Origin: Janthinobacterium psychrotolerans
GTDB taxonomy: Bacteria; Pseudomonadota; Gammaproteobacteria; Burkholderiales; Burkholderiaceae_D
Length of the DNA stretch: 64,000 nt
Assembly (NCBI RefSeq): GCF_001677885.1
Contig: NZ_LOCQ01000058.1
Span: 62,001 to 126,000 of the forward strand
Reading direction: 5' to 3'
Below are positions 56,842 through 64,000 of this stretch, piece by piece. Numbering within the stretch: position 1 is the stretch's first letter; every line of letters starts with the position of its first letter. Position numbers and translations under genes: made by a program. The notes beneath the pieces are model-generated. The model did no database searches. It saw nothing but the letters and a program-made list of their open reading frames with translations, and was not told the DNA's origin.

Positions 56842-57537
56842 TCAGAGCGTGCACTCTAATTGCGGCGCCACCTTCGCCGCGCCAGGCACGAACGAGGCCA
56901 GCACTTCGGCCAGTTCGGCGACCGACTCGACCACGCAAAAAGCGCCGTCGAACGCGTGGTGGCGGTTCATATGGTTGCGCAAAATAATGCATTCCAGCCC
57001 TGCAGCATTGGCCGCCCGCAAGCCGCGCGGCGCGTCTTCGACCGCCACGCATACCTCAGCCGCCAGCCCCAGCCGCTGCAAGCCCAGCAGATAGCCATCG
57101 GGCGCCGGCTTGCTGGCCGCATACGATTCGCGCGTCAGCACAAAGTCAAACTGTTCTCGCAAGCGGCTGTGCGCGTGGCTCAGCTCGAAATGTTCGCGGT
57201 AGGCGCTGGTGACCACGCCCATGCCCACATGCGGGCGCAAGGCGTCCAGCAAGTTGCCCATGCCCGGCATGGCCAGTTGCCGCGCCTGGCGCAGCCGCTC
57301 GCCGAACAGCTGCTTGCGCTCCAGCCGCAGCCGGTCGACCAGTTCCATCTCATGGCCCTGCCCCAGCAGCAGATGCCAGGCGCCGTAGTTGTTGTCCAGG
57401 AACCAGTCGAAAAACTGCTTCGGCGTCAGGTCGATGCCGTAAGGCAGCAGCAAGTCGCGGTTGCTTTCGTAAAACAGCTGCTCGGTATTGACCAGTACGC
57501 CATCGTTGTCCCACAGCACGCCGCGGATGGTTTTCAT
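56842..57537 (-). CDS. HAD-superfamily phosphatase, phosphoglucomutase-like
   Basis: This is a 231-residue HAD-family phosphohydrolase with a four-helix cap. The nucleophile motif is DNDGVLVN, motif II is in VVTSAYRE, the lysine motif is SKPAPDGYLL and motif IV is AVEDAPRGLRAANAAGL. These suit the beta-phosphoglucomutase/phosphonatase-like branch, acting on sugar phosphates or related molecules in the cytoplasm. The specific substrate is not predictable. It starts 7 bases after the TSUP permease gene, so they are probably in one operon. Confidence 0.92.
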   Translation of the reverse strand: MKTIRGVLWDNDGVLVNTEQLFYESNRDLLLPYGIDLTPKQFFDWFLDNNYGAWHLLLGQGHEMELVDRLRLERKQLFGERLRQARQLAMPGMGNLLDALRPHVGMGVVTSAYREHFELSHAHSRLREQFDFVLTRESYAASKPAPDGYLLGLQRLGLAAEVCVAVEDAPRGLRAANAAGLECIILRNHMNRHHAFDGAFCVVESVAELAEVLASFVPGAAKVAPQLECTL

Positions 57538-57544
57538 GACAGTT

Positions 57545-58306
57545 TTATTTGAAAAATATGTCGTAAGACAATTTCACGATCAGCATTACCAGCAGCACCA
57601 GGAACAGCACCCGCACAAAGGCGGCGCCACGGCGCACGGCAATCCAGGTGCCGGTCAGCGCGCCGAGGATATTGCACACCGCCATAGGCGCGGCCACCGC
57701 ATAGACCACATGGCCGGCGGGGATGAAGAAGGCCAGCGCGGCGACGTTGGTGGCGATATTGACCAGTTTCGAGCAGGCCGAAGCGAGAATGAAATCAAAG
57801 CCGAACACGCGGATAAACAGGAAGATCAGAAAGCTGCCCGTACCCGGCCCGAACAGGCCGTCATAAAAACCGATGGCGCCGCCGATCACCACCGCCAGGA
57901 TGCGCTCGCGGGTACCCACCGTGCGCGCCTCGCGCATGCTGCCAAAATCCTTCTTGATGAAGGTATAGATCGCCATAATGATGATCAGCACCAGCACCAT
58001 CGGCCGCACCACCTGCTGCGGCACATAGGACACGGCGGCCGCGCCGATAAACGACATCACGAAGGCGGCGGCGACAGCCGGCAGCACCAGCAGCCAGGGT
58101 ACATGCACCTTGCCGATAAACGAGCGCGCGGCAAACGTGGTGCCGCAAGCCGACGCCAGCTTGTTGGTGCCCAGCAAGGAGGTCGACGCCATGTTCGGCA
58201 TCAGGTTGAACAGCGCCGGCAGCTGTATCAGCCCGCCCCCGCCCACGGCGGCATCGATCAGGCCGGCAAAAAAGGCAAATAAACACAGCAGTGAGATGGT
58301 CAGCAT
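57545..58306 (-). CDS. TSUP-family (TauE/SafE) sulfite/anion permease
   Basis: This 253-residue inner-membrane protein has about seven to eight helices and the TSUP family pattern. It begins LCLFAFFAGLIDAAVGGGGLIQLPAL and contains the characteristic LLGTNKLAS, GAIGFYDGLFGPGTGSFLIFLF and ASACSKLVNIATNVAALAFF motifs. The family exports or imports sulfur-containing anions such as sulfoacetate or sulfite, and some transport other organics. The substrate is unknown here. It shares a promoter region with a divergent LysR regulator that may control it. Confidence 0.93.
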   Translation of the reverse strand: MLTISLLCLFAFFAGLIDAAVGGGGLIQLPALFNLMPNMASTSLLGTNKLASACGTTFAARSFIGKVHVPWLLVLPAVAAAFVMSFIGAAAVSYVPQQVVRPMVLVLIIIMAIYTFIKKDFGSMREARTVGTRERILAVVIGGAIGFYDGLFGPGTGSFLIFLFIRVFGFDFILASACSKLVNIATNVAALAFFIPAGHVVYAVAAPMAVCNILGALTGTWIAVRRGAAFVRVLFLVLLVMLIVKLSYDIFFK

Positions 58307-58462
58307 GGCGGCATGGGGGGAAGGATGGGAACAGGGCGAGTATAGGCCGCGTGCATTTTTAAGGATGCAACTTCATATTGCGCAAAACGCAATCAGGCGT
58401 AACGCTTGACGAAATGGGCACCTGTGCGCTCTACTGCTCTTTTATGCTGCGGGAATACGGGA

Positions 58463-59386
58463 ATGTCGATCAAGCTGATGTGGGAAATCCGCGCCTTTTG
58501 CACGGTGGTGGAAAAACGCAGTTTCGTGCACGCGGCGCGCATGCTGGGCCGCTCGCCGTCGGCCGTCACGCGCGCCATCCAGTTCCTCGAAGAGGCGATC
58601 GGCGCCGAACTGATCCTGCGCACGCAAAAACAGTTCACCCTGACCACCGCCGGCGAAACCTATTACGCCTCGGCCAAGCACCTGCTGGAAACCCAGGCCG
58701 AGGCCGAAGATCAATTGGCCGAGCTGAGCAACTCCCCGCAAGGCTGGGTGCGCATCTCGGCGCCCGAGATCCTGTCGCTGGGCTTTTTGCCCAAACTGGT
58801 GGCGCAGTTCTCGCGCGACTACCCGAATGTGTCGGTCGACATCCACTTCTCGGACAAGTCGATCGACCCGATCCAGGAAAAGCTCGACTTCGCCATCCGC
58901 GGCGCCTTCCCCCAGTCCAGCGAACTGATCGGCTACGCCCTGTGGAACTACCGCCGCTACATGTACGCCGCGCCCGACTACATAGCCCGCATGGGGCTGC
59001 CTGCCGAACCGGAAGACCTGGCCGCCCACGACATCATCATGCACTCCGCCCCCCGCATCCTGCGCGACTGGCATTTTGTTTCCGGCGAGCGCAACGTGCG
59101 CTACCAGGTCCAGCCGCGCTTTCGCTTTACCTCCGGCATCGCGACCTTCCAGGCAGCCCTGGAAGGCGCCGGCATCGCGCGCCTGGCCAGCTGGCTGGCG
59201 GAACCGGCGGTGGCCAGCGGCAGGCTGGTACGCGTGTGCTCCTCTTATCGGCTGACGTCGTCCAAGGAGATGGATCCCAGCATGCATGCGGTGTATGGCA
59301 CGTCAAGGATGGCCAAGGGGGCGCGGTTGTTTCTGGAGTATGTGAAGAAACGGGGGCTGGAGATTCCGGATGAGCGGGTGGGGTGA
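58463..59386 (+). CDS. LysR-family transcriptional regulator
   Basis: This is a 307-residue regulator with an N-terminal helix-turn-helix (IRAFCTVVEKRSFVHAARMLGRSPSAVTRAIQFLEEAIGAELILR) and a C-terminal effector-binding domain. GGGAATACGGGA upstream and the position of the first helix support the ATG at 58463; a longer frame from 58406 adds unconserved residues. It is divergent from the TSUP permease gene with a 156-base spacer, and LysR regulators commonly control such divergent neighbours. That makes the TSUP/HAD genes its likely targets, by inference only. Confidence 0.92.
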   Translation: MSIKLMWEIRAFCTVVEKRSFVHAARMLGRSPSAVTRAIQFLEEAIGAELILRTQKQFTLTTAGETYYASAKHLLETQAEAEDQLAELSNSPQGWVRISAPEILSLGFLPKLVAQFSRDYPNVSVDIHFSDKSIDPIQEKLDFAIRGAFPQSSELIGYALWNYRRYMYAAPDYIARMGLPAEPEDLAAHDIIMHSAPRILRDWHFVSGERNVRYQVQPRFRFTSGIATFQAALEGAGIARLASWLAEPAVASGRLVRVCSSYRLTSSKEMDPSMHAVYGTSRMAKGARLFLEYVKKRGLEIPDERVG

Positions 59387-59397
59387 TTGGCAAGATT

Positions 59398-59416
59398 GTC
59401 TACGCGCTGCGTAGAC
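59398..59416. terminator. Inverted repeat between convergent LysR and comEC genes
   Basis: GTCTACGC (59398-59405) and GCGTAGAC (59409-59416) form a perfect eight-base stem with a three-base loop. It lies 11 bases after the LysR stop and 30 bases before the comEC stop. It lacks a T run on either side, so it is only a possible bidirectional terminator. Confidence 0.45.
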
Positions 59417-59446
59417 TATTAAGCTGACCCGCTCAAGATGTCAGAT

Positions 59447-61870
59447 CTATTTCCCATACCAGTACCGGCGATGACTGCCGCGATACTGATTGATCAATAT
59501 GCCTTTTCCCATCTCCATCACTACCGCCCCCTCGACATCCGTGCGCAGCCGCGTAACGCCCATCTCCCCATACCGCTGATACACCTCCGCCTTCGGATGC
59601 CGATACCGGTTCCGATGCCCCACCTGGAAAATCGCCACGGACGGATGGACGGCATTGAGGAAGGCCTGCGTCGACGAGGTGCCGCTGCCATGATGCGGCG
59701 CCAGCAGCACGTCGGCCGCCAGCGACTCGCGCGCGCGCAGGTACAACTGTCCTTCCTGCGCCGCTTCGATATCGCCGGCCAGCAGTATCGCGTGCTTGCC
59801 GGCGGTGATTTTCACGGTGCAGCTGCGGGCATTCGGTTTCAGGGTAATGTTGTGATGGTCGTCCGCCAGCGGATGCAGCATCTCGAAATGCACGCCTTCC
59901 CAGGTCCAGCTTTGGCCCGCCACACAACGCATATAAGGCCTGGCAAGCTGGCGCTGGAAATCGACGGCCGGATGGCCATCGGGCAAGGACGAGGACAGCC
60001 AGCCGACCGGTACATTTTCCAGCAGCGACATGCCGCCGCCCGCGTGGTCGGTGTCGCTGTGCGAGATGATCAGACCGTCGAGCCGGCCGATGCCGCGCGC
60101 ACGCAGATACGGCACGATGACGCGGCTGGCGCCGTCGGAATCGAGGCCGTAGGCCGGGCCCGTGTCGTACAGCAATCGATGCTTGTGCGTTTCCACCAGC
60201 AGGGCCATGCCCTGGCCCACATCGAAGGCCGTGACCCACAGCTGGCCCGGCGGCGGGCTCGATGGCAAGGCCGTCAACAGCGGTATCCAGGTGAGCATCC
60301 CTGCCCAGCGGTGCGGCCATCCGCGCGGCGCCAGCAGCCACAGTGTGCCGAACGCCGCCCAACAAAAGCTCCACGCCGGCGGCATGGGGGCGGTCCAGAC
60401 AGCGAAGCGGCGCGCGCCCAGCCAGTCCAGCACTTGCGCCAGCAGTTGCACCAGCCAATGCGCCAGCAGCAGTATCCAGTCGCACAAGGGCGCGGGCAGC
60501 ACGCTGCCCAGCAGCGACAGGGGCGTGACCAGCAGGCTGATGACGGGTATCGCCAGCGCATTGGCGACCGGCGACACCAGCGACACTTGCGCGAACAGCA
60601 GCATGGTGAGCGGCACCAGGCCCACCGTCACCACATATTGCGTATGCGCGCCCAGCGCAATGGCCGCCCTGGCCTTCTGCCAGCGGCTGGCGGTCGCTTC
60701 CGCGTGGCTGCTCGTGCGGCCGACTGTCGCATATAAAATGGTGGCGACCGCGCCGAACGACAGCCAGAAGCCGGGCCACAGCACGGCCCACGGGTCGATC
60801 AGCACGACCACGCCCAGGGCCAGGCACAGCACGTGGGTGATACTGGCAATGCGCCCCAGCCACAGGGCCAGCGCCACCACGACCAGCATATACAGGGTGC
60901 GCTGGGCCGGCACGCCGAAGCCCGCCAGCAGCACATACAGCAAGGCGGCCACGGCGCCAGCCAGCGCCGCCACTTTTTGCGCGGGCAGCAGCAAGGGCAG
61001 TTGCCGGCCGGTGAAAAACGAGCGCCGCCACAAGGCGCCCACACCCAGCGCCACCATGCCGGCAATCATCGTGATATGCAGACCGGAGATGGATATCAGA
61101 TGACTCACGCCAGTACGGTTGAACACCTGCCAGTCCGACTGCGGTATGGCGCGCTGGTCGCCCACCACCAGCGCGACGATCACGCCCGCATATTCCTTGC
61201 CGCGCAGGCTGCGCAGGATGCGCGCACGCAGCGCGGCGCGGCTGGCCTGCACCACATTGTTGAAGCCCGGTACAAAGCTGTCGAGGCGCACATTCGGCGT
61301 GTCGAGGCGCGGCGCCGGCCGCACATAGCCGGTAGCGCGCACGCCCTGCTCCAGCAGCCACACTTCATAGTCAAAACCGTGCGGATTCGCATTGCCGTGC
61401 GGACGCTGCAGGCGCACCGTCAGCTGCCAGCGTTCGCCCGGCTGCACATCGCCGACTACATAGCTGATTTCATCGCGAAAGCCGGCGTACCAGGACAGCG
61501 CGATCAGCGGTGGCAGCACGGCGCCAGCGGCGCTTTCGACGGCAAAGTTGAAGCGCACGCCCTGCTGGAACTGATACGGCAGGCTGGCGACCGTGCCCAC
61601 CACGGTGATATCGCGGCCTTCGTCGGCCAGCGCCAGCTGGGGAGCCAGGGCAAGTTGCGCCAGCCATGCGGCCCGGTAAAAACCGAGCGCCATGCCGCAG
61701 GCCAGCGCGGCGCAGGCCTTCAGCGCGGGATGACGGCCTTGCAGCAACAGCGCCAGCAGACTGGCGAACAACAGCAGGGCCAGCACCAGGCCAGGCCTGT
61801 GCGGCAGGCTCGCTTGCGTCTGCAGCCATGCTGCGCCAAAGGCAAAGGCAAGGAGAGCGATGCGCATCAT
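59447..61870 (-). CDS. comEC: DNA uptake channel protein ComEC/Rec2
   Basis: This 807-residue inner-membrane protein is predicted to form the DNA channel for natural transformation. It has N-terminal helices, an OB-fold periplasmic region (about 90-220), the competence domain with VFNRTGVSHLISISGLHITMIAG (a highly conserved stretch), and a row of helices to about residue 510. A C-terminal metallo-beta-lactamase-like domain carries HSDTDHAGG (604-609), DVGQGMALLVE and LLAPHHGSGTSST. All motifs for the nuclease-like domain are present. It is divergent from the SUV3-like helicase gene. The start could be the ATG at 61870 or the next at 61867. Confidence 0.93.
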   Translation of the reverse strand: MMRIALLAFAFGAAWLQTQASLPHRPGLVLALLLFASLLALLLQGRHPALKACAALACGMALGFYRAAWLAQLALAPQLALADEGRDITVVGTVASLPYQFQQGVRFNFAVESAAGAVLPPLIALSWYAGFRDEISYVVGDVQPGERWQLTVRLQRPHGNANPHGFDYEVWLLEQGVRATGYVRPAPRLDTPNVRLDSFVPGFNNVVQASRAALRARILRSLRGKEYAGVIVALVVGDQRAIPQSDWQVFNRTGVSHLISISGLHITMIAGMVALGVGALWRRSFFTGRQLPLLLPAQKVAALAGAVAALLYVLLAGFGVPAQRTLYMLVVVALALWLGRIASITHVLCLALGVVVLIDPWAVLWPGFWLSFGAVATILYATVGRTSSHAEATASRWQKARAAIALGAHTQYVVTVGLVPLTMLLFAQVSLVSPVANALAIPVISLLVTPLSLLGSVLPAPLCDWILLLAHWLVQLLAQVLDWLGARRFAVWTAPMPPAWSFCWAAFGTLWLLAPRGWPHRWAGMLTWIPLLTALPSSPPPGQLWVTAFDVGQGMALLVETHKHRLLYDTGPAYGLDSDGASRVIVPYLRARGIGRLDGLIISHSDTDHAGGGMSLLENVPVGWLSSSLPDGHPAVDFQRQLARPYMRCVAGQSWTWEGVHFEMLHPLADDHHNITLKPNARSCTVKITAGKHAILLAGDIEAAQEGQLYLRARESLAADVLLAPHHGSGTSSTQAFLNAVHPSVAIFQVGHRNRYRHPKAEVYQRYGEMGVTRLRTDVEGAVVMEMGKGILINQYRGSHRRYWYGK

Positions 61871-61998
61871 CAGTCGGTGGCAGTGATATGAACAGCGGGT
61901 CGCCTACTGTAGCCCCGCCCGCCGGGCGCCGGTTTGCGCCAAATCATCCCTTTCCGGCACGGTATAATCGACGCTGCATCCCGACACCCAGGCTTCCC

Positions 61999-63987
61999 AT
62001 GACTTCCTCCGTCCCGCCCGCTACCACACCGACCGACCTCGGCGACCTCGCCGAAGACAATAACGACGCCACCCTGGTGGCGGAACTGGGCGAACTGGCC
62101 GGGCATGTACGGCTGGTGAAGATGGAAGGCCGCGTGTTCGTGCGCTTTTCGGGCGAGGTGCGGGCCGGCGGCTTGCGCGTGCCGTATGCGCTGGTGCCCA
62201 GCCAGGGCGTGCTGGCGCGGCCGGCCAAGTGGCGCAAGATGGACCGCGAGGCCAAGCTGGCGCTGGTGCGCGAACGCGCCGGCAAGGCCGCCTTTGACGA
62301 ATTGCGCCAGCACGTGATCGATTTCGTGGCCGATATCGCCGGCCAGAGCGAAGACGTCAATGCCGACCCGATGCTGTTTTTGCATACCCTGGCCGACATG
62401 CAGACATCCGAGCCGGCCGGCATGGTATTCGACCGCATCCGCCAGCGCTTCAACCATGCGATCGAACGCCAGCAGGAAGAGCAGCATGCGGCGCGCACGC
62501 GCCAGAGCATCAACCTGGCCGAATATCCGGCCTCGTTCGAGATGGCGCGCCGGCTGCCGCGCCGCTTTATTGCGCTGCTGGGCCCCACCAATTCGGGCAA
62601 GACGCACCGCGCAATGGAAGCGCTGGTGAAAGCCAAAAGCGGCATCTACCTGGCCCCCTTGCGCCTGCTGGCGCTTGAAAACTACGAGCGCCTGCAGGAA
62701 GCGCGGCCGCATGGCAAACCGCTGGCCGTCAACCTGATCACCGGCGAAGAGCGCCGCACGGTGGACGACGCCACCCACGTGGCCAGCACGGTGGAAATGC
62801 TCGACACGAAAACCGTGGTGGAAGTGGCCGTGATCGACGAGATCCAGATGCTGGCCGACCCGGACCGGGGCGCGGCGTGGACGGCGGCCGTCTGCGGTGC
62901 GCCGGCCCACACCGTCTACCTGGTGGGCGCGCCGGAAGCGCGGCGCGCCATCGAAGCGCTGGCCGAGCGCCTCGAATGCCCGCTGGAAGTGCATGTATTG
63001 AAGCGCATGGCGCCGCTGTCGATGGAAGCGACGGCAGTGCGCAAGGTGCGCAACCTGCGCCGTGGCGACGCGGTAATCGCGTTTTCGCGCCGCGAAGTGC
63101 TGATGTGGCGCGACATGATCACCGAAACCGGGCTGTCGGTGGCCACCGTCTACGGCAATCTGTCGCCCGAAGTGCGGCGCGCCCAGGCGCAGCGTTTTCG
63201 CGACGGCACGGCCGATATCGTCGTCGGCACCGATGCGCTGGCGATGGGCCTGAACATGCCGATCGCGCGCATCGTGATGACCACCAGCGTCAAATACAAC
63301 GGCCGCGAAGAGGAAGAGATTTCGGCCGCGCTGGCGCGCCAGATCGCCGGGCGCGCCGGCCGCTATGGGGTGCATGAAGAAGGCCTGGTGGCCGGCTACG
63401 ACAATGAAACGCATGAAGTGATGCGCGCCCTGCTCAAGGAAAAGCTGCACCCTTTGAACACCAGCGGCTTTGCCGTGGCGCCGTCGCTGGAACACCTGCA
63501 CCGCATTTCCTCGGTGACGGGCGAGCAGTCGCTGTCCAAACTGCTGCGCCGCTTTATCCACAATATCGACGTGCCGGACGGTTTTTTCTTCCCGCGCATC
63601 ACGGAAGACCAGAAAGAGCGCGCGCTGTGGCTGGACACCCTGGCGCTGTCGGTGGCCAACAAATTTACCTTGTCGCTGGTGCCGATATCGAGCAAGGTGC
63701 CATCCTTGCAGACGGCGTGGGAACACTGGGCAAAAAATCTGTCGCAGGGCAAGGTGTCGACCTTGCGCCAGCATGCGTATGGCGGCGGCACGCAGAATCT
63801 GCAGCAGGTCGAAGACACCTGCCGCTACTATTCGGCCTACGCCTGGCTCAGCTACCGGCTGCCGGAATTTTTCCCAGATATCGAGGTGGCGCAGAACTTG
63901 TCGCGCGACGCGTCCGAGCGGGTCGACTCCATCCTGCGCGCGCACAATGCGGCCTCGCGCGGACGCAGCAAGAAGGTCCGCAGCTAA
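61999..63987 (+). CDS. SUV3-like ATP-dependent RNA helicase
   Basis: This 662-residue helicase resembles the mitochondrial/bacterial SUV3 family. Walker A is GPTNSGKT (195-202), motif II is D-E-I-Q (280-283), and VGAPEARRAIEALAERL, the helicase motifs VATVYGNLSPEVRRAQAQRFRDG and GTDALAMGLNMPI, and the QIAGRAGR motif VI are present. The family's C-terminal SUV3 region follows, and the N-terminal 160 residues have a nucleic-acid-binding-like fold. Such proteins unwind RNA and help RNA turnover. The N-terminus was set at the ATG at 61999, because upstream frame sequence overlaps comEC antisense. The gene ends 13 bases before the window edge. Confidence 0.92.
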   Translation: MTSSVPPATTPTDLGDLAEDNNDATLVAELGELAGHVRLVKMEGRVFVRFSGEVRAGGLRVPYALVPSQGVLARPAKWRKMDREAKLALVRERAGKAAFDELRQHVIDFVADIAGQSEDVNADPMLFLHTLADMQTSEPAGMVFDRIRQRFNHAIERQQEEQHAARTRQSINLAEYPASFEMARRLPRRFIALLGPTNSGKTHRAMEALVKAKSGIYLAPLRLLALENYERLQEARPHGKPLAVNLITGEERRTVDDATHVASTVEMLDTKTVVEVAVIDEIQMLADPDRGAAWTAAVCGAPAHTVYLVGAPEARRAIEALAERLECPLEVHVLKRMAPLSMEATAVRKVRNLRRGDAVIAFSRREVLMWRDMITETGLSVATVYGNLSPEVRRAQAQRFRDGTADIVVGTDALAMGLNMPIARIVMTTSVKYNGREEEEISAALARQIAGRAGRYGVHEEGLVAGYDNETHEVMRALLKEKLHPLNTSGFAVAPSLEHLHRISSVTGEQSLSKLLRRFIHNIDVPDGFFFPRITEDQKERALWLDTLALSVANKFTLSLVPISSKVPSLQTAWEHWAKNLSQGKVSTLRQHAYGGGTQNLQQVEDTCRYYSAYAWLSYRLPEFFPDIEVAQNLSRDASERVDSILRAHNAASRGRSKKVRS

Positions 63988-64000
63988 CGCAATTCCCAGA

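Overview
The window is GC-rich (clearly above 60 percent by eye), densely coded chromosomal DNA with most genes overlapping or only a few bases apart. The gene content and protein style (three large GGDEF/EAL proteins, CspA-like protein, long-form thymidylate synthase, SUV3-like helicase, BrkB/YihY protein, paired DUF1800/DUF1501 genes) suggest a betaproteobacterium of the Oxalobacteraceae (Janthinobacterium/Massilia/Duganella type). This is an inference from protein resemblance. I saw no rRNA, tRNA, CRISPR array, transposase, integrase or phage gene, so this looks like core chromosome with a few accessory islands.

Layout. 1-4.1 kb: end of a LysR regulator, a cold-shock gene with a long leader, then an Hpt-domain protein, uracil phosphoribosyltransferase and an AidB-like acyl-CoA dehydrogenase on the minus strand. 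4.5-11.5 kb: a signalling block with a PAS-GGDEF-EAL protein coupled to an HDOD protein, chorismate synthase, and a response regulator carrying DUF3369, a degenerate GGDEF and EAL. 11.5-17 kb: CBS protein, 2OG-Fe(II) oxygenase, and an operon of O-acetylhomoserine sulfhydrylase, an alpha/beta hydrolase and a WG-repeat-like protein. 17-25 kb: BrkB protein, then a plus-strand run of six genes with overlapping ends (wrbA, DUF2069, FAD oxidase, DUF4124, FtsX-like permease, CrtC/AttH lipocalin-like protein). 25-28.7 kb: ABC exporter, LysE/LeuE exporter and a threonine-aldolase-like enzyme.

29-38.4 kb: fadL (TTG start, with a 36-bp palindrome upstream), a membrane-bound GGDEF/EAL protein, thyA, a small membrane protein, an SMI1/KNR4 protein and a TonB-dependent receptor. 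38.6-41.9 kb: a compact tellurite/stress-type TerD cluster with three TerD-family genes, one fused to a von Willebrand A domain. 42-47 kb: alpha/beta hydrolase, folA, an Arg/Lys/Orn decarboxylase preceded by a terminator-like hairpin, and an acyltransferase. 47-51.7 kb: DUF1800 lipoprotein and DUF1501 protein, and an intradiol-dioxygenase-like lipoprotein.

51.6-55.1 kb is the most interesting part. A CpxR/CpxA-like two-component pair lies divergent to a Spy/CpxP-like periplasmic protein and is followed by a convergent FlxA-like gene. Three perfect GTAAA-N5-GTAAA sites, the known CpxR box, lie 70 to 74 bp upstream of cpxR, the Spy-like gene and the FlxA-like gene. The two minus-strand targets also share a leader. 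This defines a local Cpx regulon, including a FlxA-like member that I do not know as a Cpx target. The sensor's periplasmic loop and the Spy-like protein share a Pro-Gly-Pro-Arg-Met motif.

55.3-64 kb: dcd, a hydrolase, a HAD phosphatase and a TSUP permease on the minus strand, a divergent LysR regulator, comEC, and a divergent SUV3-like RNA helicase that ends just before the window edge.
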